From Clostridiales bacterium UBA4039 (GTDB lineage: Bacteria; Bacillota; Clostridia; Lachnospirales; Vallitaleaceae): a DNA stretch of 25,325 nt. The stretch spans positions 1 through 25,325 of the forward strand of contig DGAD01000035.1 of assembly GCA_002382805.1 (NCBI GenBank), written 5' to 3'. Both the position numbers and the translations under genes were made by a program. Below, piece after piece: positions 1-8,108 of this stretch; the stretch's first letter is position 1; each line of letters begins with the position of its first letter. The notes beneath the pieces were generated by a model that worked only from the letters and a program-made list of their open reading frames with translations, was not told where the DNA came from and searched no databases.

Positions 1-30
1 GACTATGCCGAAAAAAATACTATGCCGAAG
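1..30 (+). repeat. RIT left terminal inverted repeat
   Basis: It pairs with the reverse complement of 3358-3387 at 29 of 30 positions (the mismatch is base 13). It contains two direct copies of the recombinase-site motif, ACTATGCCGAAA at 2-13 and ACTATGCCGAAG at 19-30. The repeat may extend left of the window. Confidence 0.9.
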
Positions 31-70
31 ATTGGGCAAAAGCTAAATTTTAAAGTGTTTTTTGCAAAAT

Positions 71-82
71 CTTCGGCATAGT
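71..82 (-). repeat. RIT left inner 12-bp repeat
   Basis: CTTCGGCATAGT is an exact inverted copy of the terminal motif. It lies about 40 bp upstream of the first recombinase start, in the expected promoter/leader region. Recombinase binding here could repress the operon; that is inference. Confidence 0.75.
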
Positions 83-120
83 ATTTATACTTGAAGTACC
101 AAGAAAAGGAGGTGCTTCAT

Positions 121-1320
121 GTGACAATTATGACCATTTGCGAACTTTGTCTTCAAGCAGTAACTGATGCAGGCTATAATGAGTCAACTATTTTTAACTA
201 TCAAGGTGTTATAAGGCGATTCAAAAAGTTCTGTATGGAAAAGAATGTGACGGAATACTCGTACGATATCGGTAAACAATATGCCAATGATGTCATCAGC
301 GAGAAAACAGGAAAATTCAGCATAAATCGGTATCATACTCAAGGAAGGTTTATTAGGCTGATAGATTCTTACTTTGATACAGGAACCTTTGATTTTTCAG
401 TCGTTAAACGCGGAAAGATTTCGCCGGAAAACCAACAGCATAAGATTATCTATGAAGACTATCAAAAATATCTTTGTTCCATTTACGGCAACGAAAACAC
501 CATTCATTTCTATGAGTATGGAATGTATTGCCTTTTAAAGTTTTTGGCCACCATTTGTGTTTATGACTTATGCGATATTCAGCCATATATGGTCATCAGG
601 TACATAAAAGAAACTAAGCAAACCAGACAACGTGAAGTATTATGTGAGCTTAGAGGTATCTTTAGATATCTTGAAAGAACCGATTTAATATCTGCTATCG
701 CAGGAATACATGCACCAAGAATTCATAAAATCATCCCAGTTCTTACTGATGATGAATGCAAAAAACTGGAATCAGTTATTGCTGATGGTAGGGTAACATT
801 AAGGGATGCTGCTATTGTAATCATAGGCTTATCTTGTGGTATTAGAGCTTGTGACTTGATAAAACTTCACCTCTCAGATATAGATTGGAAGAATGAAACA
901 ATTACATTTAAACAAAGTAAAACCGGAAATCTGGTCTGTTTACCACTTACTTCGACAGTTGGGAACGCAATAGCTAAATATATCGTGAGCGAACGACCTG
1001 ATGTAGAAAGTGAGTTTCTCTTTCTAAGAACACTTGCACCATTTACCCCACTTTCTGATCACGCTGCATGTCATGCCATTGTAAGCAGAGTGTTTATGAA
1101 AGCAGGTATCAATAAAGGTTCACGCATTTGGGGCATGCATATGCTCCGACATAACGCCGCATCAACTATGGTGAAAAATGAAGTTCCGATAGAAACTATT
1201 GCTGCTATATTAGGACATTCAACTCCTGACACAACGGATATATACATAACAACCGACGTGGAAAAACTCAAAGAATGTGTACTTCCAATGGCTAACATCT
1301 CTAAGGAGGTGAATCCATGA
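121..1320 (+). CDS. RIT tyrosine recombinase A
   Basis: This is the first of three site-specific tyrosine recombinases of the RIT element, which cut and rejoin DNA through a covalent tyrosine intermediate. GTG 121 is the likely start (399 aa) because GGAGG at 108-112 sits 8 nt upstream. An in-frame TTG at 91 has no ribosome site, and ATG 130 is too far from GGAGG. The N-terminal half is a SAM-like core-binding domain (about residues 10-200). The C-terminal catalytic domain shows the full active site: Arg242 (GIR), Lys267 (SKTG), His340 and Arg343 (HMLRH), His366 (GHS) and Tyr375 (DIYI). Its stop overlaps the next start (ATGA), indicating translational coupling. It lacks any recognisable integron-integrase signature, so it is not an IntI. 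Confidence 0.9.
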   Translation: MTIMTICELCLQAVTDAGYNESTIFNYQGVIRRFKKFCMEKNVTEYSYDIGKQYANDVISEKTGKFSINRYHTQGRFIRLIDSYFDTGTFDFSVVKRGKISPENQQHKIIYEDYQKYLCSIYGNENTIHFYEYGMYCLLKFLATICVYDLCDIQPYMVIRYIKETKQTRQREVLCELRGIFRYLERTDLISAIAGIHAPRIHKIIPVLTDDECKKLESVIADGRVTLRDAAIVIIGLSCGIRACDLIKLHLSDIDWKNETITFKQSKTGNLVCLPLTSTVGNAIAKYIVSERPDVESEFLFLRTLAPFTPLSDHAACHAIVSRVFMKAGINKGSRIWGMHMLRHNAASTMVKNEVPIETIAAILGHSTPDTTDIYITTDVEKLKECVLPMANISKEVNP

Positions 1321-2279
1321 ACGAGTACATCAGCAAACTGGCACCACTTATAATAGAATTTATTGAATTCAAAAATGCATTAGGCATCGAATATAAAACA
1401 AGTAGATATTACCTGAAACAGCTTGACATATATAACTACAATCATAAAAATTTCAGTAATCTTGACCGTGAAACTGTTGAAGGATGGGCAGTGTTACATG
1501 CTGAAAAGTCAATCTCTGGAGACCGGAGCTGGATATCACCAATAAGAGAATTCGGAAGATACCTTCAGAGTGTTGGGCATGATGCTTATGTACTTGATAA
1601 CAGATTTACTATTCAGCATTACCGGCCAGAAGTATATTTAATGACAGAATCAGAAATACAAAGTTTCTTTAAGGAGTGTGATCGCTTTGTATTAAGACAC
1701 AAAGCCTTGGGACGTCCATATGTCCTTCCTGCATTATATAGATTTCTATACTGTTGTGGTGCAAGATGCGGAGAAGCACGTAAACTGAAATGTGAAGACG
1801 TAAACTTAAAGGAAGGGTACGTAGATATCATTCAATCAAAAGCTCATAGAGACCGCAGATTATACTTGTCTGATGAGTTGAAAAAATATCTGGTCAATTA
1901 TGATATCGCTATAAACAAGTGTTTTCCTGAAAGAGAGTATTTCTTTCCCGGAGGTCATGGTGGTATATGCTCTCCAACCGCAGTGTCCGCTAATTTTAGA
2001 AATATATGGGTTGCGGCAGGACTCAAAAGGGATAGAAAAGTAAAACCACGTGCCTATGATTTCAGACACCACTTTGCATGTTCTAATATAATGAGATGGT
2101 CGGCAGAAGGCAAAGATATACATGCAATGCTCCCATACTTAATGAGATATATGGGGCATGCCGGTATCGAAAGTACCTATTATTATATACATTTAATACC
2201 TGATTTCTTTCCCATATATAATGAACTTGCCTCCTCTACAGAAGATCTTATTCCGGAGGTGGAAAGTTATGAAATATAA
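1317..2279 (+). CDS. RIT tyrosine recombinase B
   Basis: This is the second recombinase of the trio (320 aa). Its ATG overlaps the stop of recombinase A by 4 nt, and AAGGAGGT at 1303-1310 is the ribosome site. The catalytic domain spans about residues 105-300: Arg150 (GAR), Lys175 (QSKAH), Arg250 (DFRHH), His281 (MGHA) and Tyr290 (TYYYIH). The first histidine of the usual HxxR box is replaced by Tyr247 (YDFR), a variation tolerated in some family members, so I expect it to remain functional. The three proteins probably act together in one synaptic complex at the repeated end motifs. This is a family-based inference. Confidence 0.88.
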   Translation: MNEYISKLAPLIIEFIEFKNALGIEYKTSRYYLKQLDIYNYNHKNFSNLDRETVEGWAVLHAEKSISGDRSWISPIREFGRYLQSVGHDAYVLDNRFTIQHYRPEVYLMTESEIQSFFKECDRFVLRHKALGRPYVLPALYRFLYCCGARCGEARKLKCEDVNLKEGYVDIIQSKAHRDRRLYLSDELKKYLVNYDIAINKCFPEREYFFPGGHGGICSPTAVSANFRNIWVAAGLKRDRKVKPRAYDFRHHFACSNIMRWSAEGKDIHAMLPYLMRYMGHAGIESTYYYIHLIPDFFPIYNELASSTEDLIPEVESYEI

Positions 2280-3297
2280 GAGAAAAAATGGGGAAGATTT
2301 TTGGCAACTGGCCAGAAACTATCTGCATAATTATATGCCTATAACAAGAAATCTTTCGGATAAATCTGTTGAAGCGTATAAGCAATCATTAAAAACTTAT
2401 TTAGAGTTTTTGGAGATTACTAGGTCATTAGTTGAAGAACAAGTATCTTTTGATGCCTTTACAAGAGAAAATGTCAAAGACTTCGTAAGTTGGCTAAAAG
2501 ATAAAAAGTATGCCCCAAAGACAATAAACTTAAAGCTTACAGCAATACGGTCTTTCTTAAAATACTGTAGTGAAGAAGACTTTGAGTTGAGAGGTATTTA
2601 TTCGGAAGTATGTACTGTTAAAAAGATGAAAGAAGAAAAACGACCTATTAAATATCTTCAACCAAAAGCAACAGCAGCTATTCTGTCCGCCTATGGTGTT
2701 GATACTTCAAAACACAGACGAAATCGGATGATTCTGATTATGCTTTATGATACTGGTGCCAGAGTGCAGGAACTTGCTGATTTAACCTTTAGCTCGTTGC
2801 ATCTAGATGTGCCAAATTCTTTTGTAACGCTGATTGGTAAAGGCAGGAAAAGCAGAAACGTTCCTCTGTTAAAAAAGACAGTCCAACATTTAGAACTATA
2901 TCTTAGAGAATTTCATCCTGATAAAAAAGAAAGGCCCTTGTTCTATAGTATGCTTGATGGAAAGCCACACAGTTTATCGACGGATAGTATTAGCTTGGTA
3001 CTTAAAACTGCATCTGATAAAGCACGCAAATCATGCAATGACGTTCCAAGTGGTGTTCACTGTCATATGATAAGAAAGACCAAAGCCATGGATCTATACA
3101 AGAACGGTGTGCCATTGCCCTTTATTATGCAGTTACTTGGTCACGAAAGCATGTCAACGACATCAGGATTCTATGCATTTGCAACACTCGAAATGATGAG
3201 CGAAGCCATGAATAAAGCAGGCCCAACTACAACTGTTTCAGATGATAAAATTTGGAGAAAAGAAGAAATCAAGAAGATTCTTTACTCGCTTGATTAA
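2269..3297 (+). CDS. RIT tyrosine recombinase C
   Basis: This is the third recombinase of the trio (342 aa). ATG 2269 is chosen because GGAGGT at 2255-2260 lies 8 nt upstream. An upstream in-frame ATG at 2221 lies inside the previous gene without a good ribosome site. It overlaps recombinase B by 11 nt. A phage-type SAM-like N-terminal domain spans about residues 25-105. The catalytic residues are Arg165 (TGARVQE), Lys191 (GKGRKSR), His266 and Arg269 (HMIRK), His292 (LGHES) and Tyr302 (GFYAF). The second HxxRH histidine is lysine here. The C-terminal tail after residue 315 is extra to the core fold. Confidence 0.9.
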   Translation: MKYKRKNGEDFWQLARNYLHNYMPITRNLSDKSVEAYKQSLKTYLEFLEITRSLVEEQVSFDAFTRENVKDFVSWLKDKKYAPKTINLKLTAIRSFLKYCSEEDFELRGIYSEVCTVKKMKEEKRPIKYLQPKATAAILSAYGVDTSKHRRNRMILIMLYDTGARVQELADLTFSSLHLDVPNSFVTLIGKGRKSRNVPLLKKTVQHLELYLREFHPDKKERPLFYSMLDGKPHSLSTDSISLVLKTASDKARKSCNDVPSGVHCHMIRKTKAMDLYKNGVPLPFIMQLLGHESMSTTSGFYAFATLEMMSEAMNKAGPTTTVSDDKIWRKEEIKKILYSLD

Positions 3298-3304
3298 TCA
3301 AAAC

Positions 3305-3316
3305 ACTATGCCGAAG
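3305..3316 (+). repeat. RIT right inner 12-bp repeat
   Basis: ACTATGCCGAAG mirrors the inner copy at 71-82. It lies 7 bp after the stop of the third recombinase. Confidence 0.75.
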
Positions 3317-3357
3317 AATTATAAACAATCGATGAGTTTAATCCGATAAGAAAAAAA

Positions 3358-3387
3358 CTTCGGCATAGTATTTTCTTCGGCATAGTC
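3358..3387 (-). repeat. RIT right terminal inverted repeat
   Basis: This is the reverse complement of 1-30 with one mismatch. It contains two copies of CTTCGGCATAGT (3358-3369 and 3375-3386). Confidence 0.9.
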
Positions 3388-3401
3388 ACTATTATGCCGA
3401 A
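3376..3401. other. Putative recombination core site at RIT right end
   Basis: A perfect inverted repeat spans the element edge: TTCGGCATA (3376-3384), an 8-nt spacer (3385-3392), and TATGCCGAA (3393-3401). Nine-base arms around a 6-8 bp centre are the usual shape of a tyrosine recombinase crossover site. One arm lies inside the element and one outside. The call is structural inference. Confidence 0.5.
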
Positions 3402-3403
3402 TT

Positions 3404-3694
3404 CAGGATAATACAGACCAGGGGTCGCAATACGCCTCAAGGGATTTCATTGCCTACTGTGCTAATAATGAGATTACTCAAAGTATGAGCAGAGCCGGCA
3501 ATCCGTATGACAACGCTCCGATGGAACGTTTCTATAATACATTGAAAACAGAGTTCGTATATCAGTACTCTTTTGAGACCGATGAAGATCTTAACCAAGG
3601 CATCTATGAATACATCTTCGATTGGTATAACCATCGTAGACCACACTCATATAACGGTGGTAAAACACCATCTGAAACGAGACATTCAAACTAG
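3404..3694 (+). pseudogene. IS3-family transposase OrfB, 3' remnant
   Basis: The frame encodes only the end of the DDE integrase core (rve) of an IS3-type OrfB. It starts at DQGSQYAS (Asp codon 3416-3418) and continues through NPYDNAPMERF and WYNHRRPHS to TAG at 3692-3694. Asp (DQGS) and Glu (PMERF) are separated by 35 residues, the classic D-35-E spacing. The first catalytic Asp and all upstream sequence are missing, so it is dead. The break lies next to the RIT right end. Either the RIT element inserted in the transposase, leaving the 5' part left of the window, or an earlier deletion occurred. ATG 3485 is internal, not a real start. Confidence 0.85.
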
Positions 3695-3927
3695 CCACTG
3701 GTATGACAATTTTGCTTGACTAGAACAAAAGTGACCACCTGACAACTATGCTACCACATAGGGCTAGGAAAAATGATAGATATAATATATACTATAGATA
3801 GAAATTTACATAAATCAGTAGATTTTCAAATGAAAACTATCAAAACGATGAAAATACTTGAAATGAGAACAAAGAAAAAATAATGCGATAAAAAATGATG
3901 AGTATAACAGTTTATAGGAGGTGAAAA

Positions 3928-4623
3928 ATGTCATTTCAAAAAAAACAGATTGAAACAGATTTAATCGCTAAAGTAAGTCGAATTCAAAATAAAACTTTAG
4001 ATGAAAGTGATTTTACAAAGATTCTTGAATATTTAAATGTTTTTCTTGATATACATCAGTCAATGGATGTTGACGAAAATGAGCTTATCAAACTCTGGAA
4101 TGATATAATAGCTGATATTTTAGGAGTTATTCATTCAGGTATTTCAGGTTTTTATAGATTATCTATGATATCGTTGAGAAGTATATTAGAGATGGCATGT
4201 AGTTCTTTTTATTATTATGATCATAAAGTAGAATATCATATGTTTATTGAACATGATCTTGCAGCAGATAAGTACGTATCAACATTAGTTAATGAATATC
4301 AATATTTCACTACAAATTATATTGAATATTTTGCAAATGATATAAAACAGATAGAATCAGCTAAGGATGCTATTGCCAATAAGCTAAAGCAAATATATAA
4401 AAATCAATGTGATGTAGTGCATGGAAGATATAAGAAATTATTGAAATCAGAAGGCTTAAGCATTGAATATGATATGATTCTGTTTAAGAAATTTGAAAGA
4501 ATGTTAATTGAAACAATGAGTATTATTTCGGTCATGTATGTTCTAAGGTTTAATAAAAGAGATAATGCATCATTATTGGAATTAGCTGAATATACTAAGG
4601 TGGTGAAATTTAATGATAAATAA
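3928..4623 (+). CDS. HEPN-like hypothetical protein, partner of ATPase
   Basis: The family is not certain. It is a 231-aa, mainly helical, cytosolic protein with no signal or membrane segment. Two patches recall HEPN-like/DUF5677-type helical proteins: LRSILEMA at 83-90 and KNQCDVVHG at 158-166. The latter resembles the HEPN RNase motif (Arg-x4-6-His), with Lys158 where Arg is usual and His165 retained. The start follows a strong AGGAGGTG at 3916-3923. Its last 11 nt overlap the next gene, so the pair is probably one translationally coupled operon. The region is visibly more AT-rich than the sugar operon and lies beside mobile-element debris, suggesting acquisition. A toxin or effector RNase controlled by the ATPase is a hypothesis, not shown. 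Confidence 0.7.
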   Translation: MSFQKKQIETDLIAKVSRIQNKTLDESDFTKILEYLNVFLDIHQSMDVDENELIKLWNDIIADILGVIHSGISGFYRLSMISLRSILEMACSSFYYYDHKVEYHMFIEHDLAADKYVSTLVNEYQYFTTNYIEYFANDIKQIESAKDAIANKLKQIYKNQCDVVHGRYKKLLKSEGLSIEYDMILFKKFERMLIETMSIISVMYVLRFNKRDNASLLELAEYTKVVKFNDK

Positions 4624-6391
4624 GTCATTGGGAGATTATATTGTTGATAGAACTGAAAGTTTGAATGATGAATTAATACAAAACTATTTTATTGATACCC
4701 AGCATTCACATATTGAGCGATTATTAGATTCTGAGCAATATATATTAGAAGGATCAAGGGGTATTGGAAAGACTATGCTCCTCAGAAGTGCGGAGATTAA
4801 AGCGACTGATGAATTTGGTAGAGACAGCATATTAGCAGTATGGATTAATTTTGAAGAGTCGTTGAGAATAGCTAGAATTAGAATTATTAATGATTCGATA
4901 GATCCTTTTTTACAATGGACTATGGGAAAAATATTACAAGAAGTATTAAAAAAAATAATTAGTTTGAAACCAAGTTGTGAAGATCAATTAAGGAGTCGCC
5001 TGTCAAATATTTTCGGAGGTTCAGAAGATGATAATTATTCTGAATCGTTTAAGAGTTATGTCGTTCTACTTGATGAATATATTAAATTGCTTGAGAAAGG
5101 TGATATTGAAGATAACTCAGAATTATCGAATTACTCACCATCTTCAAAATTAGCATCGATATTAGATAATCCGGTTAGTTTTAAAGAATTTATGTTACAG
5201 TTAACTGAAGATTTTAAGCTAAAAAGGATTGTGCTATTATTTGATGAAGCAGCTCATGTTTTTTCACATGAACAACAAGAAAAATTTTTTACTTTGTTTA
5301 AGTCTTTAAGAAATCCTCGGATAGCATGTAAAGCTACGGTATATCCGGGAATTACAAATTATGGAAAATATTTTGAAAAAGGACAGGATGCAAAAGAGCT
5401 TAGAATTGATTGGAGTTCTAAAAATAATGATGATGTAAATTATATTAAGAATATTCTCAAAAAGAGAATCCTTGCTTATGACAATACTTATTGGGAGATG
5501 CTTTGTAGAAATGAAGAAATTATCAAAACGATTTGTATTTGTAGCAATGGTAATCCTCGTTTTGCCTTTCATATTATTGATGAACTTGAAAATATGAAAG
5601 TATTTAAAAAGACAAGTATAACTCATCAAACATTGATTAATGCAATTCGACAAGTATTTGATAATAAATGGAGAGATTTTTCTTCTCTGCAGAACAGATT
5701 AGTAAAATACAAATCTTTTATAAGAGAGTCGGAGTCTTTTGTAAAACTATCTGTTATTCCAAACTTAAGGATATGGAATGAAAAAAGAAGAAAAGATAGC
5801 CGAAAGTTATCGGTAGGATTTTATATAGAAGTAGATGCATATGACAAAATACCTCAAATATTTGACATATTAGCATATCATAATATTGTTATGATTGATT
5901 ATAGTAAAAAAAGTATTAAGCAATATAAATATGGCTTTTTAGTAAGCCTGAATCCGAGTATCTTATTTGCTAATAGAATTATACAAAATGTTAATGAAAT
6001 AGATCAAGTTTCAGTTGCAATTGAAAATAATCAAGCATACTATGTAACCACTAAAGAGATTATTGATTTGGAAAAATTGGTATCAATAGAGAATGAATAT
6101 AAATGTTCAAATAAAAAGTGCGATTTTACAATTAGTGAGGAATTCAATTTTTGCCCTAAGTGCGGGAGTAAAGTAATTAAAGAACAAGTTGAATCATTAT
6201 ATAATGTTTTGCGATCGCACAGTATTGATAATTTGAGATTAGGAGTAGCTTTGAAAAAAAGAATAAAAGAAAAATTTGATAATATCGGAGATATATATGA
6301 TGCTGAATTAGATGATTTACGTATGCGATATGTACAAGATGTAAGAATAGTTCAAGTAAAAAATGCAGCAATTGAATATATGGCAGGATGA
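4613..6391 (+). CDS. ORC/CDC6-like P-loop ATPase with C-terminal zinc ribbon
   Basis: This is a 592-aa ATPase. Walker A is GSRGIGKT (47-54), Walker B is IVLLFDEA (206-213), and a sensor-2-like GNPRFAF is at 313-319, as in ORC/CDC6-type AAA+ and related STAND-like ATPases. Residues 340-480 are probably a winged-helix or sensor region. A four-cysteine zinc ribbon follows (Cys498, Cys503, Cys514, Cys517), then a helical tail. ATG 4613 has AAGGTGG upstream and overlaps the preceding gene. Similar ATPases with small HEPN-like partners occur in anti-phage islands, so it may sense a phage or nucleic-acid trigger and license its partner. This role is inferred only from fold and context. Confidence 0.8.
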   Translation: MINKSLGDYIVDRTESLNDELIQNYFIDTQHSHIERLLDSEQYILEGSRGIGKTMLLRSAEIKATDEFGRDSILAVWINFEESLRIARIRIINDSIDPFLQWTMGKILQEVLKKIISLKPSCEDQLRSRLSNIFGGSEDDNYSESFKSYVVLLDEYIKLLEKGDIEDNSELSNYSPSSKLASILDNPVSFKEFMLQLTEDFKLKRIVLLFDEAAHVFSHEQQEKFFTLFKSLRNPRIACKATVYPGITNYGKYFEKGQDAKELRIDWSSKNNDDVNYIKNILKKRILAYDNTYWEMLCRNEEIIKTICICSNGNPRFAFHIIDELENMKVFKKTSITHQTLINAIRQVFDNKWRDFSSLQNRLVKYKSFIRESESFVKLSVIPNLRIWNEKRRKDSRKLSVGFYIEVDAYDKIPQIFDILAYHNIVMIDYSKKSIKQYKYGFLVSLNPSILFANRIIQNVNEIDQVSVAIENNQAYYVTTKEIIDLEKLVSIENEYKCSNKKCDFTISEEFNFCPKCGSKVIKEQVESLYNVLRSHSIDNLRLGVALKKRIKEKFDNIGDIYDAELDDLRMRYVQDVRIVQVKNAAIEYMAG

Positions 6392-6457
6392 TTGGCATTG
6401 AGTGTTATTTTATCAAATTAAATACTTGAGTCCTTGGAATTCCGTTTCGCACTTTCT

Positions 6458-6499
6458 AAAGCTCCAAGATTTCAGAGAACGAGGATTTTGGAGCTTTTT
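6458..6499 (+). terminator. Rho-independent terminator of the ATPase operon
   Basis: A 13-bp stem (6458-6470 with 6485-6497, core AAAGCTCCAA/TTGGAGCTTT, one G-U pair) has a 14-nt loop and ends in a run of five T. It lies 67 nt after the ATPase stop and before the convergent minus-strand operon. Confidence 0.75.
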
Positions 6500-6563
6500 A
6501 CGTATAAAATCGAGGGTTATGCATATAAAAAGAGCGCCAAAGAAAATAATTGTAAAAAAACGA

Positions 6564-7427
6564 TCATGAAAAATGAGTGGGGAAAAAGATGTCGACAGAT
6601 GAATTCGAATGATTATAGCTATGCATCAATCGAATAGCAAAGTCCCCAATCACTGGTTTAAAATAATTAAAGCTTTTGGTAATGTCTAAAGCGTTTAATA
6701 CTTCGCTTAAATGAAGGGTCAACTGGTCTATAAGTTGATCATAAGTGCAGGTGGCGAGATATAGATCTAACTGGTCAATATCTTTTGATGTCATTTGTAG
6801 AGTGTCGATAGGTTTCTGAATAAGAAGGGAACTTAATATATTCAGAAGAACTGGATAACAGATATTATCCATAAAATATGTATAGCTTGTTGGCGTCGAA
6901 CGGGCGATTCGTTGAATAATATCTTCCCGAGGGTAAAGTGTCAATACTTTATTTTCAAGAAGGATTCCGTGTAAATAGTGCTTGATTCGGAGAATACCGT
7001 TAAGGTCAATGTCATCATGAAGTATAGGATAATCCAATGTTAAAAGGTGATCGTGGGGACGATATTGAAAGTTATAGTGCAAAAAAAAGGCGCTAAGTCC
7101 ATCAACAACAGTTTGTCGGTAATTGCAAATGCCAAAGTCGTCAAAGCTTTCTAGGAATTGCTGATATTGTTCAAGAGTATCTGCCAGTAGCTTTTGTAAT
7201 TTTGATTGGCCGATAGTGTAAAGTTTTTCATAATCAAAAGCTTCGTTGTAAACACGTACATTCATATCATCATTCATTAAACTCAAAGATATGGTATATT
7301 GAACCGCTTCCATTAACATTTTGGTGGTAGTATAAGTGATGGAGCTACTATCATTAGATGTATATTTTTTTGCAAGTTTTTTTACGATGCCCATTAAATG
7401 TAGAAGGTCTTCTTGAGTATAGTTCAT
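6564..7427 (-). CDS. DUF6179-like hypothetical protein
   Basis: This is a 287-aa helical cytosolic protein with no signal or membrane segment. I recognise it from the clostridial pair in which a DUF6323-type gene is followed by a DUF6179-type gene; that assignment is from memory of family context. Features include an N-terminal helical region, YEKLYTIGQSKL near residue 70 and LSAFFLHYNFQY near 111. The start ATG has GGGAGAAG about 8 nt upstream on the minus strand. It is separated from the upstream gene by 43 nt and is probably co-transcribed with it. The biochemical function is unknown. The rare C-terminal FFPTHFS is intact and the stop lies near the convergent operon. Confidence 0.72.
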   Translation of the reverse strand: MNYTQEDLLHLMGIVKKLAKKYTSNDSSSITYTTTKMLMEAVQYTISLSLMNDDMNVRVYNEAFDYEKLYTIGQSKLQKLLADTLEQYQQFLESFDDFGICNYRQTVVDGLSAFFLHYNFQYRPHDHLLTLDYPILHDDIDLNGILRIKHYLHGILLENKVLTLYPREDIIQRIARSTPTSYTYFMDNICYPVLLNILSSLLIQKPIDTLQMTSKDIDQLDLYLATCTYDQLIDQLTLHLSEVLNALDITKSFNYFKPVIGDFAIRLMHSYNHSNSSVDIFFPTHFS

Positions 7428-7470
7428 TAATTTTTCTTCTCCCTTATAATCCTAATATGCAAAGAAATGT

Positions 7471-8010
7471 CTACCAAAATAAATCTTTTAAAATCGATTG
7501 ATAAAGGTCTGGATCCCAGCGAGTTTCCTGTGATAAGTTAGCATCTTCATTTTCACCTTGATTTTTGATAAAGTCTTTGTACCCCTTACGTATTGCTTCT
7601 GAAAAGCGAGTAAGGCAGGTGTCACGAAGATAGTTTATATCGCCATAGCAAATCTCATCAAACTGTTCCCGCATAAAAGTGAATAATTCATCGTCAGATA
7701 TCTGGTCATTGCACTCATTTTTGAAGGCGTAAAAAAGATCTTCAAGTTCATATAAAGTCATAGCATAATTAGTTGAGTCAATATAAGGAGAGTCACAAAA
7801 GGTGTAAATAAGTTTGTCTAATATACCGTCATTTAATTCAATCCTTTGATATTTTTTTAGACTTGCATTTCGTGCCAAGATAAGTTCTGATATCTCATTC
7901 TGAGATAATTGGAGCCCAAAGGCAAGGGTTTTTTGATTGACTATTTCAATCTTATTGCGTTCGTTTTTAGAAAGAGTTGATGATAGTATGACTAATAAAT
8001 CATTATCCAT
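7471..8010 (-). CDS. DUF6323-like hypothetical protein
   Basis: This is a 179-aa acidic soluble protein. The pattern (QLSQNEISELILARN, a CDSPYID stretch around residue 73, an LFYAFKNE helix and an FDEICYGDINYL segment) fits the DUF6323 family of Clostridia as I recall it. It is the first gene of a two-gene minus-strand operon. GGGAGG lies 8 nt before ATG, and a good promoter (TTGTAC-N17-TATAAT) sits directly upstream. Function is unknown. Conserved pairing suggests the two products act together. Nothing in the sequence identifies a catalytic site. Confidence 0.75.
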   Translation of the reverse strand: MDNDLLVILSSTLSKNERNKIEIVNQKTLAFGLQLSQNEISELILARNASLKKYQRIELNDGILDKLIYTFCDSPYIDSTNYAMTLYELEDLFYAFKNECNDQISDDELFTFMREQFDEICYGDINYLRDTCLTRFSEAIRKGYKDFIKNQGENEDANLSQETRWDPDLYQSILKDLFW

Positions 8011-8038
8011 AATTAACCTCCCATCCTAGTGATAAGTT

Positions 8039-8067
8039 ATTATATAACCGTTGGCGATTCAGTACAA
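8039..8067 (-). promoter_or_regulatory. SigA-type promoter of minus-strand DUF pair
   Basis: On the minus strand, -35 TTGTAC (8062-8067) and -10 TATAAT (8039-8044) are 17 bp apart, about 29 bp before the 7471-8010 start codon. Confidence 0.7.
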
Positions 8068-8070
8068 GAC

Positions 8071-8099
8071 TTGAAAAAAAGCCGATTTTGTGGTAATAT
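8071..8099 (+). promoter_or_regulatory. SigA-type promoter facing the sugar operon
   Basis: -35 TTGAAA (8071-8076) and -10 TAATAT (8094-8099) are 17 bp apart. It stands back to back with the minus-strand promoter, the two -35 boxes being 3 bp apart. Predicted transcription starts near 8106. Confidence 0.65.
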
Positions 8100-8108
8100 A
8101 GAACTATA

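Larger units (their letters stand above)
1..3387 (+). mobile_element. RIT (recombinase in trio) transposable element
   Basis: Three consecutive, overlapping tyrosine recombinase genes (121-3297) lie between near-perfect 30-bp inverted repeats at 1-30 and 3358-3387 (29 of 30 match). This layout, with three integrases of about 400, 320 and 340 residues and nothing else inside, is that of RIT elements. Each end also has an internal inverted copy of the 12-bp motif ACTATGCCGAAG (71-82 and 3305-3316), so both ends carry three copies in mirror order. The window opens exactly at the left repeat, so the left junction and target site are not visible. All three genes are open, so the element may still be active. 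Confidence is high for the type and moderate for the exact outer boundary. Confidence 0.88.

Noticed and set aside
121..3297. Possibility that one of the three recombinases is the integron integrase
   Set aside because: Gene trio, overlaps and terminal repeats fit a RIT element. It lies over 20 kb from the array, and no IntI-specific extra segment is recognised.
6434..6637. Plus-strand 67-aa frame
   Set aside because: It spans the terminator hairpin and the end of the convergent minus-strand gene, with no start signal.
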